Source of the DNA: Glaciecola siphonariae
Lineage (GTDB): Bacteria > Pseudomonadota > Gammaproteobacteria > Enterobacterales > Alteromonadaceae
Reading direction: 5' to 3'
DNA length: 64,000 nucleotides
NCBI RefSeq assembly: GCF_042652645.1
Contig: NZ_JBHSGU010000002.1
Location: forward strand, 124,001 to 188,000
The notes beneath the pieces were generated by a model. That model was given only the letters and a program-made list of their open reading frames with translations. It had not been told where the DNA came from and made no database searches. Positions 8,017 through 16,049 of the stretch are shown piece by piece. The translations under genes were made by a program, and so were the position numbers. How positions within the stretch are numbered: the stretch's first letter is position 1; every line of letters starts with the position of its first letter.

Positions 8017-9507
8017 TTAATGGGTAAAAGCAAGCGTGGCCTGCACGGCTTTTTCCCATTTATCAATTAAGCCTTGTCGAATGGTCTTATCTAGCTGCGG
8101 AGAAAACTGCTTCTCAACGTGCTTGTGCGAGGCTATGTCGTCTAAGCTCTCATACAGACCAAACTGAAGTCCCGCAAGATACGCAGCGCCAAGGGCAGTA
8201 GACTCCATTATGGTGGGGCGCTGCACCTGCACATCGAGAATGTCAGCCAAAAATTGACATAACCAATCGTTGCCAACCATGCCGCCGTCTACCCACACAC
8301 TGTTAGATGGCATACCGTCTGCGTGCATTGCGGTGAGCAAATCATACGTTTGATAACACACCGCCTCTAAACCCGCTCGAGCAAAATGGGCGGAAGTTGT
8401 GTTTCGGGTCATGCCAAAGAGGCTGGCTCGCGCGTTCGGGTCCCAGTGCGGCGCGCCTAGGCCGGCAAACCCTGGAACCATAAATACACCATGATCGTAA
8501 GACAGTGACTCGGCAAGGCTCTGTGTTTGTTTGGCATGCTCAATGACCCGTATTCCGTCGCGCAACCATTGAATATTCGCCCCTGCCGTAAAAATAGCGC
8601 CCTCGAGGGCATATGTTGCTTTGCCGTTTAGCTGATACCCAATGGTAGTGAGCAGTTTGTGTTCAGAGCTTACCGGCACATCACCGGTATTAAGCAATGC
8701 AAAGCAACCCGTGCCATAGGTAGATTTAAGCTCGCCTGCTTTAAAGCATCCTTGACCAAACAACGCGGCTTGCTGGTCACCAGCAATGCCGGTAATCGGA
8801 ATGGCTTCACCAAGTAAAGCCGGGTCGCTGTGCCCAAAGTTATCCGCGCAATTTTTGACCTCAGGGAGCATGGCTGCCGGCACGTTAAATAATGCTAGTA
8901 ATTCGTTATCCCATTGCTGGCTATGAATATTGTATAAATTGGTGCGCGAGGCATTTGTGGCATCGGTAACATGCGATTTTCCATTGCTTAATCGCCACAC
9001 TAAAAAGCTATCGACGGTGCCAAATGCCAGTTCACCTTTTTCGGCTCTGGCTCGGGCGCCGGGCACTTCGTCTAATATCCAACTGACTTTGGTGGCTGAA
9101 AAGTAAGGGGCGAGCAGTAGCCCGGTTTTGCTCCTTACCATGTCGAGTTTGTCAGATAACTCCTCGCAAACAGAAGCCGTGCGGCGGTCTTGCCACACAA
9201 TGGCATTGTAAATGGGTTCGCCGGTGAGCTTATCCCACACTAATGTGGTTTCTCGTTGATTGGTTATGCCTATGCAAACTACATTTACGCCCTGCTTTTT
9301 TGCCGCTGCGATTGCCTGTTGACTAACATCTAGCGCGGTCGACCAAATTTCTTCTGGATCGTGTTCAACCCAGCCGTTATTTGGATAATGCTGCGTAAAC
9401 TCCTGTTGAGCACTGGAAACGGTAGTTCCGTCTTTCAAAAACACAATTGCGCGACTGGAGGTCGTTCCTTGATCTATCGACAAAATGCCGACATCGTTAG
9501 TTTGCAT
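8017..9507 (-). CDS. glpK: Glycerol kinase GlpK
   Basis: FGGY-family kinase that makes glycerol 3-phosphate from glycerol. The ATPase phosphate loop SIDQGTTSSRAIVF is at the N terminus, with EIWSTALD, TNQRETTLVWD, the GIAGDQQAALFGQ segment and VDGGMVGNDWLCQFLAD toward the C terminus. Length 496 is normal. No glpF, glpD or glpR lies beside it; it stands alone on the minus strand between the btuC-like and btuD-like genes. It ends 15 bases from the btuC stop and is divergent from btuD. Confidence 0.97.
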   Translation of the reverse strand: MQTNDVGILSIDQGTTSSRAIVFLKDGTTVSSAQQEFTQHYPNNGWVEHDPEEIWSTALDVSQQAIAAAKKQGVNVVCIGITNQRETTLVWDKLTGEPIYNAIVWQDRRTASVCEELSDKLDMVRSKTGLLLAPYFSATKVSWILDEVPGARARAEKGELAFGTVDSFLVWRLSNGKSHVTDATNASRTNLYNIHSQQWDNELLALFNVPAAMLPEVKNCADNFGHSDPALLGEAIPITGIAGDQQAALFGQGCFKAGELKSTYGTGCFALLNTGDVPVSSEHKLLTTIGYQLNGKATYALEGAIFTAGANIQWLRDGIRVIEHAKQTQSLAESLSYDHGVFMVPGFAGLGAPHWDPNARASLFGMTRNTTSAHFARAGLEAVCYQTYDLLTAMHADGMPSNSVWVDGGMVGNDWLCQFLADILDVQVQRPTIMESTALGAAYLAGLQFGLYESLDDIASHKHVEKQFSPQLDKTIRQGLIDKWEKAVQATLAFTH

Positions 9508-9624
9508 ATTTTTTTATCTTATCTGTTGATGGTGATTAAATAATGACATAGTTTGTTAGTATTGTTAACTTCGTGGCGCGTTAAGTGTTTTCCCCTCAAT
9601 AAGCGGCTGATAAGGACAAGAGCG

Positions 9625-10365
9625 TTGCTGGCTTTACACAATATTTCATTGTTTAAACGGTTATCTGGCGTGTCGCTGCGCGTCGAGCGTGGTCAATGGT
9701 GGACCTTGCTTGGACCAAACGGTGCTGGCAAAAGCACTTTGTTGAGTCTAGCCGCGGGCTTGATGCCCTGCGAGCAAGGCTTTATAGAACTCGATGGTTT
9801 ACCTTTGCAAGAAATAGGGCTGGCGAACCTTGCCAACCGTCGATGTTTAGTGACGCAATCATACAGCGTTGGCTTTCACGTTAGCGTACAAGAAATGCTG
9901 AGTTTTTATAGTCCCCATCCACACGTCCCCGAATTAGTAGAGCAACATTTGCAGATTAAGGCATTGTTATTACAAAGCTTTGATACTTTATCAGGCGGCG
10001 AAAGACAGCGCGTGCATTTGGCGCGGAACCTGATGCAGATATGGACAAGCATTGAACAAGGCGATGCGCTGTTATTGCTTGACGAACCGCTGCAGCAAAT
10101 GGATGTGAAATATCAAGTGCATGCGTTAACACTGCTTTTTCACATACAACAAATGGGAAATGCGCTGCTAATGAGCCATCATGATATTAATCAGGCGTAT
10201 CAATTTAGCTCGCACGCCGGTTTACTTAAAAATACTCAAATGATAGCGCAGGGAGCGGCGCGCGAAACAATTACTCTTGCGCGTATTTCTGCATTATATG
10301 ACCAAGCTTTTCACGCGATTGAAGATACCGTCCTTTCTAGCCTTTACTTTACGCCCAAAGCTTAG
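9625..10365 (+). CDS. btuD: BtuD-like ABC transporter ATP-binding protein
   Basis: ATPase of a B12/siderophore-type importer. Walker A GPNGAGKST, Q-loop VTQSYSV, signature LSGGERQRVHLARN, Walker B LLLLDEPLQQMD and switch histidine in MSHHDINQAY are all present. I chose TTG 9625 (246 residues) because AAGGA sits 8 bases upstream and the N terminus then matches BtuD; the frame is open back to 9553. It is short like BtuD (about 250) and shares its segment order. The partner permease is probably the BtuC-like gene across glpK. Confidence 0.82.
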   Translation: MLALHNISLFKRLSGVSLRVERGQWWTLLGPNGAGKSTLLSLAAGLMPCEQGFIELDGLPLQEIGLANLANRRCLVTQSYSVGFHVSVQEMLSFYSPHPHVPELVEQHLQIKALLLQSFDTLSGGERQRVHLARNLMQIWTSIEQGDALLLLDEPLQQMDVKYQVHALTLLFHIQQMGNALLMSHHDINQAYQFSSHAGLLKNTQMIAQGAARETITLARISALYDQAFHAIEDTVLSSLYFTPKA

Positions 10366-10596
10366 GCTTTCATTAGAAAAATCTCACTAGTTTTACTCAA
10401 TGCTCGGCCTCAAATGTGATAATATTTCCACTGTTATAAGTTGTTATTGCAAATCATCTGCAAGTGGCTACGTAGGCAGCACCTTAGTGTGTCTGAGTAG
10501 TCTTTAAACAATTTATGAGCGATAATTTTTACAATACAATTTATGAAGTATTTTGAAAGACATTTTTTAAAAACTTCTTAAAAATAAGGAAACCCC
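10366..10596. other. Leader region of the DAHP synthase gene
   Basis: AT-rich 231-base gap. It holds an imperfect inverted motif TTGCA-N7-TGCAA near 10447-10463 and no clear attenuator or leader peptide. A promoter must lie here, but no strong -35/-10 pair stands out. Confidence 0.4.
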
Positions 10597-11946
10597 GTGA
10601 GTCAGTGGACTATAGACAGTTGGCGCAATAAACCGATATTACAACAACCCACCTACAACGATATGCAGGCGCTTGGCGATGTTGAAAAAACATTGGCAAA
10701 GTATCCGCCTCTGGTGTTTGCGGAAGAAACGCGTCAGCTTTATAAGCAGCTTGGTCAGGTATGTGAGGGTAAGGGTTTTTTGCTTCAAGGTGGTGATTGC
10801 GCTGAATCTTTTGACGAATTTAACGCGCCTAAAATCCGCGATACTTTTAAGGTTATTTTGCAAATGGCGGTTGTGCTGACGTTTGCAGGTAGGTGCCCAG
10901 TAACTAAAGTAGCCCGTATGGCGGGTCAATATGCAAAGCCTCGCTCCGGCGACTTTGAAACGATTAATGGCGTAAGCTTACCCTCATATCGTGGTGATAT
11001 TATCAACAGCTTTGAATTTACCGAAGCCGCGCGCGAGCCAGACCCGACTCGCATGCTCGACGCCTACCATCGCAGTGCCGCCACCCTGAATTTGTTACGT
11101 GCTTTTGCTCAAGGTGGCTTGGCAGATTTACATCAAGTTAATCGCTGGAATATGGCATTTTTGGAAAATAATCCACTCAAAGACCGCTATCAGGATTTGG
11201 CGACGCGTATAGAAGATACACTAGGTTTTATGGATGTGATTGGCCTTAATAGCGCAAATACAGCGGCTTTACACGAAACCTCTTTATATACCTCCCACGA
11301 GGCCTTATTGCTCAACTACGAGCAGGCACTCACGCGAATAGATACCTTAACCGATAAGCCCTACAACTGTTCGGCGCATATGCTGTGGATAGGTGAGCGC
11401 ACCCGTCAGCTTGACCACGCACACGTAGAGTTTTTCAGCGGCATTAATAACCCTATTGGTGTAAAAGTAGGGCCGAGCATGGGGGAAGACGAGCTCATCT
11501 CTTTAATTGATGCCCTTAACCCTAAAAATGAAGCGGGTCGTTTAACGCTCATTACGCGCATGGGAGCCGATAACCTAGCCGATAACTTGCCGCGTCTGCT
11601 ACGCCGAGTAAAACAAGAGGGTCGCAAAGTGGTATGGAGTTCTGACCCCATGCACGGTAATACGTTTAAAGCCTCAAGTGGTTATAAAACGAGAAACTTT
11701 GACGCAATTTTAAAAGAAATTAAGCAGTTTTTTGATGTGCACGCAGCAGAAGGTACTCACGCTGGCGGGATCCACTTAGAAATGACGGGCCAGCATGTAA
11801 CAGAGTGCACAGGCGGTGCGTATGAGATAAGTGATGATGACTTAGCACAGGCATATAAAACGCAGTGCGATCCTCGTCTTAACGCTGACCAAGTCCTTGA
11901 AATGGCATTTTTGGTAGCAGACCATTTAAAGCAAGCTAAAAGCTAA
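10597..11946 (+). CDS. Type II (plant-like) 3-deoxy-7-phosphoheptulonate synthase
   Basis: First enzyme of the shikimate pathway: condenses phosphoenolpyruvate and erythrose 4-phosphate. The sequence is the class II type: GGDCAESF, RMAGQYAKPRS, SAHMLWIGERTRQLD, GVKVGPSMGEDEL, WSSDPMHGNT and GGIHLEMTGQHVTEC, which carry the metal and PEP ligands. Length 449 is normal. The start is GTG 10597 with AAGGA 6 bases upstream. It stands alone and has its own terminator. Not related to the E. coli AroF/G/H type I enzymes, so their feedback rules should not be assumed. Confidence 0.95.
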   Translation: MSQWTIDSWRNKPILQQPTYNDMQALGDVEKTLAKYPPLVFAEETRQLYKQLGQVCEGKGFLLQGGDCAESFDEFNAPKIRDTFKVILQMAVVLTFAGRCPVTKVARMAGQYAKPRSGDFETINGVSLPSYRGDIINSFEFTEAAREPDPTRMLDAYHRSAATLNLLRAFAQGGLADLHQVNRWNMAFLENNPLKDRYQDLATRIEDTLGFMDVIGLNSANTAALHETSLYTSHEALLLNYEQALTRIDTLTDKPYNCSAHMLWIGERTRQLDHAHVEFFSGINNPIGVKVGPSMGEDELISLIDALNPKNEAGRLTLITRMGADNLADNLPRLLRRVKQEGRKVVWSSDPMHGNTFKASSGYKTRNFDAILKEIKQFFDVHAAEGTHAGGIHLEMTGQHVTECTGGAYEISDDDLAQAYKTQCDPRLNADQVLEMAFLVADHLKQAKS

Positions 11947-11980
11947 AAATAAATTGACACCAATTAGTTGAAATAACAAA

Positions 11981-12010
11981 GGATAGGCATTTACGTGCTT
12001 ATCCTTTTTT
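11981..12010 (+). terminator. Rho-independent terminator after the DAHP synthase gene
   Basis: A 9-bp stem (GGATAGGCA with TGCTTATCC, one G-T wobble) and 6-base loop run straight into six T residues, 35 bases after the stop codon. Confidence 0.92.
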
Positions 12011-12042
12011 CGTCCTTTGTGTCTTATGGTGCATCAACACGG

Positions 12043-13857
12043 CTAGTCACCTTGATTTGTACTAAGGGCAGGCTCCTGCTTTTTTTGCTGGGCTTGCCAT
12101 AGCTTTGCGTAGTGTCCATTCATGCTTAGCAGCACATCATGGCTTCCAGATTCAACTATTTCACCTTGATCCATAACGAGTATTTGGTCTGCATCTATAA
12201 TGGTAGACAGGCGATGGGCAATCATTAAGCTGGTGTGACCTTGCGCTAGGTCTTTCAGTGCACTTAATATGCTTTGTTCGCTGCTTGAATCAAGCGAGGA
12301 GGTTGCTTCATCAAACACCATAATCGGAGGACGTTTTAAAATGGCGCGAGCTATCGCAACACGCTGCTTTTCTCCACCAGATAGCTTTAAGCCACGTTCA
12401 CCAACTTGCGTTTGCGTGCCATCGGGAAGCTTTGCAATAAACCCGTCTAAATGGGCAAGCTTAATGGCCTCGGCAATATCGTCGTCATTAGCGTCAGGAC
12501 GGCCATAGCGAATGTTTTCATACAGGGTATCGTTAAACAGCACGGTGTCTTGCGGCACAATACCAATGGCGCTGCGCAAAGAGTCTTGGCTTACTTTTGC
12601 AATATCTTGGCCGTCAATCATGATACTGCCCGCATTGAGCTCATAAAATCGAAAGAGGAGTTTAACAAGCGTAGATTTGCCTGAGCCGCTTTCTCCCACC
12701 ACTGCAATTTTGCTGCCGGGAGCCACTTTAAAGCTAACTGATTTTAAAATTTGGCGCTTAGAATGATAGGAAAACGACACTTCATTAAATTCTACTTCGC
12801 CGCGTTTCACGCGCAAGCTTTCGCTGTTTGGAGCATCTTGAATTTGCGGCTTTCGCTCGAGTAGCAAAAACAGATTTTCGATATTAGTGAGAGAGCCACG
12901 AATCTCGCGATAAACAAAGCCCAAAAAGTTTAGCGGCATAAAAATTTGCATGGTAAAGGCATTCACCAAAACAAAATCGCCAATTGTCATGTTGCCATTG
13001 GCTACTTCAATCGCCGCCAATGCTAGCATCGACGTCATCGCGCAAGCAATAATAAACGCTTGACCACCGTTGAGTGCAAAAAGCGACAGGCGATTTTTGC
13101 GCCTTGCGTCTTCCCATGCAGCCAAACCTACGTCATAGCGCTGGGCTTCAAACTTTTCGTTATTAAAATACTTTACGGTTTCAAAATTCAATAAGCTGTC
13201 AATGGCGCGAGTATTCGACTGATTGTCGGCTTGATTAAGCGCTTTGACGTATTTAGTGCGCCAATCGGTCGCGCGCATCGAAAACACCACATAAACCACT
13301 ACTGAGGCTAATATGACGGTGGCGAAGGTGAATCCGTAGTTATAAAACAAAATGCCAACCACCATGGCAATTTCAAGCAGCGTTGGGCCAATATTGAACA
13401 CCATAAAGCGCATTAAAAAGCTGATGCCGCTGGTGCCCCGCTCCATATCCCGAGACAGCCCTCCGGTTTGTCGCGACAAATGAAAATCCAAATCGAGGCG
13501 ATGAAGATGATTGAACACCGTGAGACCGAGGCGACGCATCGCACGTTCGGTAACTCGACCAAATAAAGTATCGCGAATTTCGCCAAACAGTACATTCGCC
13601 AAACGTAGCGCACCGTAAGCAATAATAAGTGCGATAATCACGCCCATTATTTGTTCTTTGGCAGTGTCTAAATTGAGATTATCTACAATATGTTTGAGAA
13701 TAAATGGCAGTGTGACGCTGGCAAGTTTTGCGGCAATCAGGCAGCTTAGTGCAAGCCAAACCCGGCCCTTAAATTCTGCAAGATAGGGCCATAGATTACC
13801 CAACACGCGCCAATTGAACTTTGCATCTTCATTGACGGGAAACTTAGGTGATCGCAT
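12043..13857 (-). CDS. Atm1-type ABC exporter (fused permease/ATPase)
   Basis: Half-transporter of 604 residues: about six N-terminal membrane segments, then an ATPase domain with Walker A GESGSGKSTL, signature LSGGEKQRVAIARA and Walker B IMVFDEATSSLD. The N-terminal KLASVTLPFILKHIVDNL and the TNIENLFLLLERKP linker resemble the bacterial Atm1/ABCB7 heavy-metal or glutathione-conjugate exporters rather than MsbA. It directly follows the DsrE gene on the same strand (3 bases between), so the two may be co-transcribed. Substrate is not deducible from sequence. Confidence 0.86.
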   Translation of the reverse strand: MRSPKFPVNEDAKFNWRVLGNLWPYLAEFKGRVWLALSCLIAAKLASVTLPFILKHIVDNLNLDTAKEQIMGVIIALIIAYGALRLANVLFGEIRDTLFGRVTERAMRRLGLTVFNHLHRLDLDFHLSRQTGGLSRDMERGTSGISFLMRFMVFNIGPTLLEIAMVVGILFYNYGFTFATVILASVVVYVVFSMRATDWRTKYVKALNQADNQSNTRAIDSLLNFETVKYFNNEKFEAQRYDVGLAAWEDARRKNRLSLFALNGGQAFIIACAMTSMLALAAIEVANGNMTIGDFVLVNAFTMQIFMPLNFLGFVYREIRGSLTNIENLFLLLERKPQIQDAPNSESLRVKRGEVEFNEVSFSYHSKRQILKSVSFKVAPGSKIAVVGESGSGKSTLVKLLFRFYELNAGSIMIDGQDIAKVSQDSLRSAIGIVPQDTVLFNDTLYENIRYGRPDANDDDIAEAIKLAHLDGFIAKLPDGTQTQVGERGLKLSGGEKQRVAIARAILKRPPIMVFDEATSSLDSSSEQSILSALKDLAQGHTSLMIAHRLSTIIDADQILVMDQGEIVESGSHDVLLSMNGHYAKLWQAQQKKQEPALSTNQGD

Positions 13858-13860
13858 AAA

Positions 13861-14400
13861 TTAAAAAGGATTGACTGTGTAGCCCTGCTGCTGGAGCAAG
13901 GCGTGGGCAGTCATGGCCGAGAGTTCAATGCGCACTCCGTCAACCAGTTGATTTTGTTGTATTTCATAGGCATTTGCAGTTTGTCCACATAGCACTACGC
14001 TAACTTGGTTTTTCATAAGCACGTTGAGCAATTCAATATTCGCATTATTGGTGCTATTTACGCGCTGATAACTCTCGTTTTTTAGCAAATCTAGGGCTGC
14101 TCTGCCGTGCACAACAAGGGCAAGCTCTATATTTTCTTTTGCTACGCCTGCCGCTACATGCATGTTGATAAAGCGCGCTAGGCTATCAAACCGCTTATTG
14201 ATTTCACCGGCTTTTGCAGCCGCGGCAACGTCAAAGGCAACTTTAAATTTACTGCTTTCATCCACGTGTGGCTTAGCAACAGGTGCGTGTTTGCCATACT
14301 TTTGAATAAGCGGGCCGTCATCAAAGTTAGACATCTGCCGTGCTTGTGACGTAAAGCTTATCAGTGCGCATGCAAAAATGGCAAAGCAATAGCGTTTCAT
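13861..14400 (-). CDS. Exported DsrE-family protein
   Basis: 179 residues beginning with a Sec signal peptide (MKRYCFAIFACALISFTSQA). The mature part has the DsrE/DsrF-like fold pattern: KVAFDVAAAAKAGEIN, ELALVVHGRAALDLL and VVLCGQTANA, where the cysteine of CGQT is the usual conserved position. Periplasmic members of this family are of unknown or sulfur-related function. It sits between a DUF1080 lipoprotein gene (8 bases) and the ABC exporter gene (3 bases) on the same strand. Confidence 0.8.
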   Translation of the reverse strand: MKRYCFAIFACALISFTSQARQMSNFDDGPLIQKYGKHAPVAKPHVDESSKFKVAFDVAAAAKAGEINKRFDSLARFINMHVAAGVAKENIELALVVHGRAALDLLKNESYQRVNSTNNANIELLNVLMKNQVSVVLCGQTANAYEIQQNQLVDGVRIELSAMTAHALLQQQGYTVNPF

Positions 14401-14408
14401 TAAAAATC

Positions 14409-15275
14409 CTACAAGGGTTTTACTTTGATGTTTCTAAACCATACTGGATCGCTATGATCTTGCAAGCCAATAAACCCACTATTGGGCACTTTCGCCCAAT
14501 TAGCATTTAAACCAGGAAACTTGCTGTCTTTAATCATGGCCTCCCATTGTGGTGTATCCATTTCGTACTCGACCACCACCGCACCGTTTTGTATGTGCTT
14601 GACCTTGCGGTCTTGCACATGAATTTCAACCTGATTCCACTGTCCTACAGGCGCTGCATTTTGTGGGTTTGCGGGCACTAAATCGTAAAGAGAACCGGCT
14701 TGGCGATTGCCATTTTTGCCTTTGTTGGCATCAGGGTGTCCATTATTATCGAGTATTTGCATCTCCGGCGCTGTTTTCCAGATATAGTCATACTGCGCGC
14801 TATCACTCGATTCTTGGCCTAAGTAGAAAATGCCAGAGTTGCCATTTTCTGAGATTTTCCACTCCAGTTTAAGAATAAAATCACTAAATTGTTGGTCGTA
14901 AATAATGTCGGCGCGGTTTGCTTTTTGCTCCTCGCTCATGTTGCTCTCGCCAATCATGTGCAAGGTGCCATCTTCAACAACCCAAATAGACGGTACACTG
15001 TCTTGGTTAAATCCTCTCCAACCTTCTAAGTTAAGGCCATCAAACAACAACACAAATCCGTCGGCAGCCTCTTGTGGGCTAAGCATATTTTGCGCGTTAG
15101 CGTCGATAGTATCGGCTGAGGGTGCATGAACAGCGGTATCTGGTTGAGCACTTTGGACGGTATTGTCAACTTTACTAGAACTCTCTTGAGCGGGTTGCCC
15201 ACAGCCGAATAGCAAAATGCTTGCAGCGACGCTAGCGCCCAGTAAGACCGACGTTGTACGAGAAGGTTGTGTCAT
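14409..15275 (-). CDS. DUF1080 (3-keto-disaccharide hydrolase family) lipoprotein
   Basis: The N terminus carries a lipoprotein signal with lipobox LFGC (C25), followed by a Ser/Gln-rich linker. The 220-residue domain begins LFDGLNLEGWRGFN and contains WVVEDGTLHMIG, DFILKLEWKISENGNSGIFY, WNQVEIHVQDRKVKHIQNG and IGLQDHSDPVWFRNIKVKPL, all typical of DUF1080 beta-sandwich proteins. Members have been shown to cleave 3-keto-glycosides made by glucoside 3-dehydrogenases. That fits the GMC dehydrogenase genes just upstream on the same strand. Activity here is inferred from family and context. Confidence 0.85.
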   Translation of the reverse strand: MTQPSRTTSVLLGASVAASILLFGCGQPAQESSSKVDNTVQSAQPDTAVHAPSADTIDANAQNMLSPQEAADGFVLLFDGLNLEGWRGFNQDSVPSIWVVEDGTLHMIGESNMSEEQKANRADIIYDQQFSDFILKLEWKISENGNSGIFYLGQESSDSAQYDYIWKTAPEMQILDNNGHPDANKGKNGNRQAGSLYDLVPANPQNAAPVGQWNQVEIHVQDRKVKHIQNGAVVVEYEMDTPQWEAMIKDSKFPGLNANWAKVPNSGFIGLQDHSDPVWFRNIKVKPL

Positions 15276-15351
15276 AAAGCCTCTTTGTAGTTAAACATAC
15301 TCTTGCTCGAGCATTATTTTGCTAAAGCATTTTTAGTTGAGAAATAAATGG

Positions 15352-15383
15352 ACGTTTGTTGCAACACCCGCGGCAACAAACGT
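15352..15383 (-). other. Perfect 11-bp inverted repeat between dehydrogenase and DUF1080 genes
   Basis: ACGTTTGTTGC and GCAACAAACGT flank a 10-base loop, 34 bases after the small-subunit stop codon on the minus strand. There is no T-run, so it looks like an intercistronic stabilising or processing hairpin rather than a full terminator. Confidence 0.7.
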
Positions 15384-15416
15384 TTTAGCCAAAAAATTTG
15401 CACAAAAGTGAGGCGT

Positions 15417-16049
15417 CTAAATTGACCATGCCCGGGTATTTTCGCCCACTTTTACGTTTGCATCAAAACCACCAGGGATCGGTAGGTAAGCCAGAACCGT
15501 TTCGCCAACAAGTTCCGATTGGAAATAGCCCTCTAGGGTAAGCGCTCTTACGTTGAACAAAAATGAATAGAGTGTGAATTCATCTGCTTTTCCACTAGGC
15601 GCTGAACCCGATTCAATCATATTTAATATTGCTTCGGTTTGTTCTGGCGAATGCTCATATAGACTAACAACAAAATCATGTTGCTCTTGGTTGCTTGCAA
15701 CATTAAAGGCCTTACCCGCTTGCGCCAAAAACTTTGCCTGTACAAGTGCTAAGCCCGCTAAAAACTTAGTCTTTTCATCTTCACTCATCAACCGGTCGTA
15801 AAGCACATCAATAAAAGGTACTACGGGCACATCTTCTGCACCTGGCAGCTCGTCTGACTTCGGTATGATCACGCGAGCCATTCCGCGCAGCGTTTTGACT
15901 TGTTCAGCGTTTAAAAATACTGGCGTGAACTGTTCACCGGTAACCTGAGAATGGGCCAAATTCAGCACCGACAAGACGCTGGCCGACGAGAGTACAAGGC
16001 CTGAACCAAGTACAAGAGACTTTAGAGCTTGTCTGCGGGTCATACTCAT
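15417..16049 (-). CDS. Tat-exported small subunit, gluconate 2-dehydrogenase subunit 3 family
   Basis: 210 residues with a Tat signal: TRRQALKS at 4-11, then a hydrophobic stretch and an AHS-type cleavage region near residue 34. The rest fits the gluconate 2-dehydrogenase subunit 3 family (FIDVLYDRLMSEDEKTKFLAGL, LTLEGYFQSELVGETVLAYLPIPG). In known complexes this hitchhiker subunit carries the GMC flavoprotein, which lacks its own signal, through the Tat pore. Its start overlaps the end of the GMC gene by 4 bases, which implies translational coupling. tatABC lies at 38.4-39.9 kb in this window. Confidence 0.9.
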   Translation of the reverse strand: MSMTRRQALKSLVLGSGLVLSSASVLSVLNLAHSQVTGEQFTPVFLNAEQVKTLRGMARVIIPKSDELPGAEDVPVVPFIDVLYDRLMSEDEKTKFLAGLALVQAKFLAQAGKAFNVASNQEQHDFVVSLYEHSPEQTEAILNMIESGSAPSGKADEFTLYSFLFNVRALTLEGYFQSELVGETVLAYLPIPGGFDANVKVGENTRAWSI

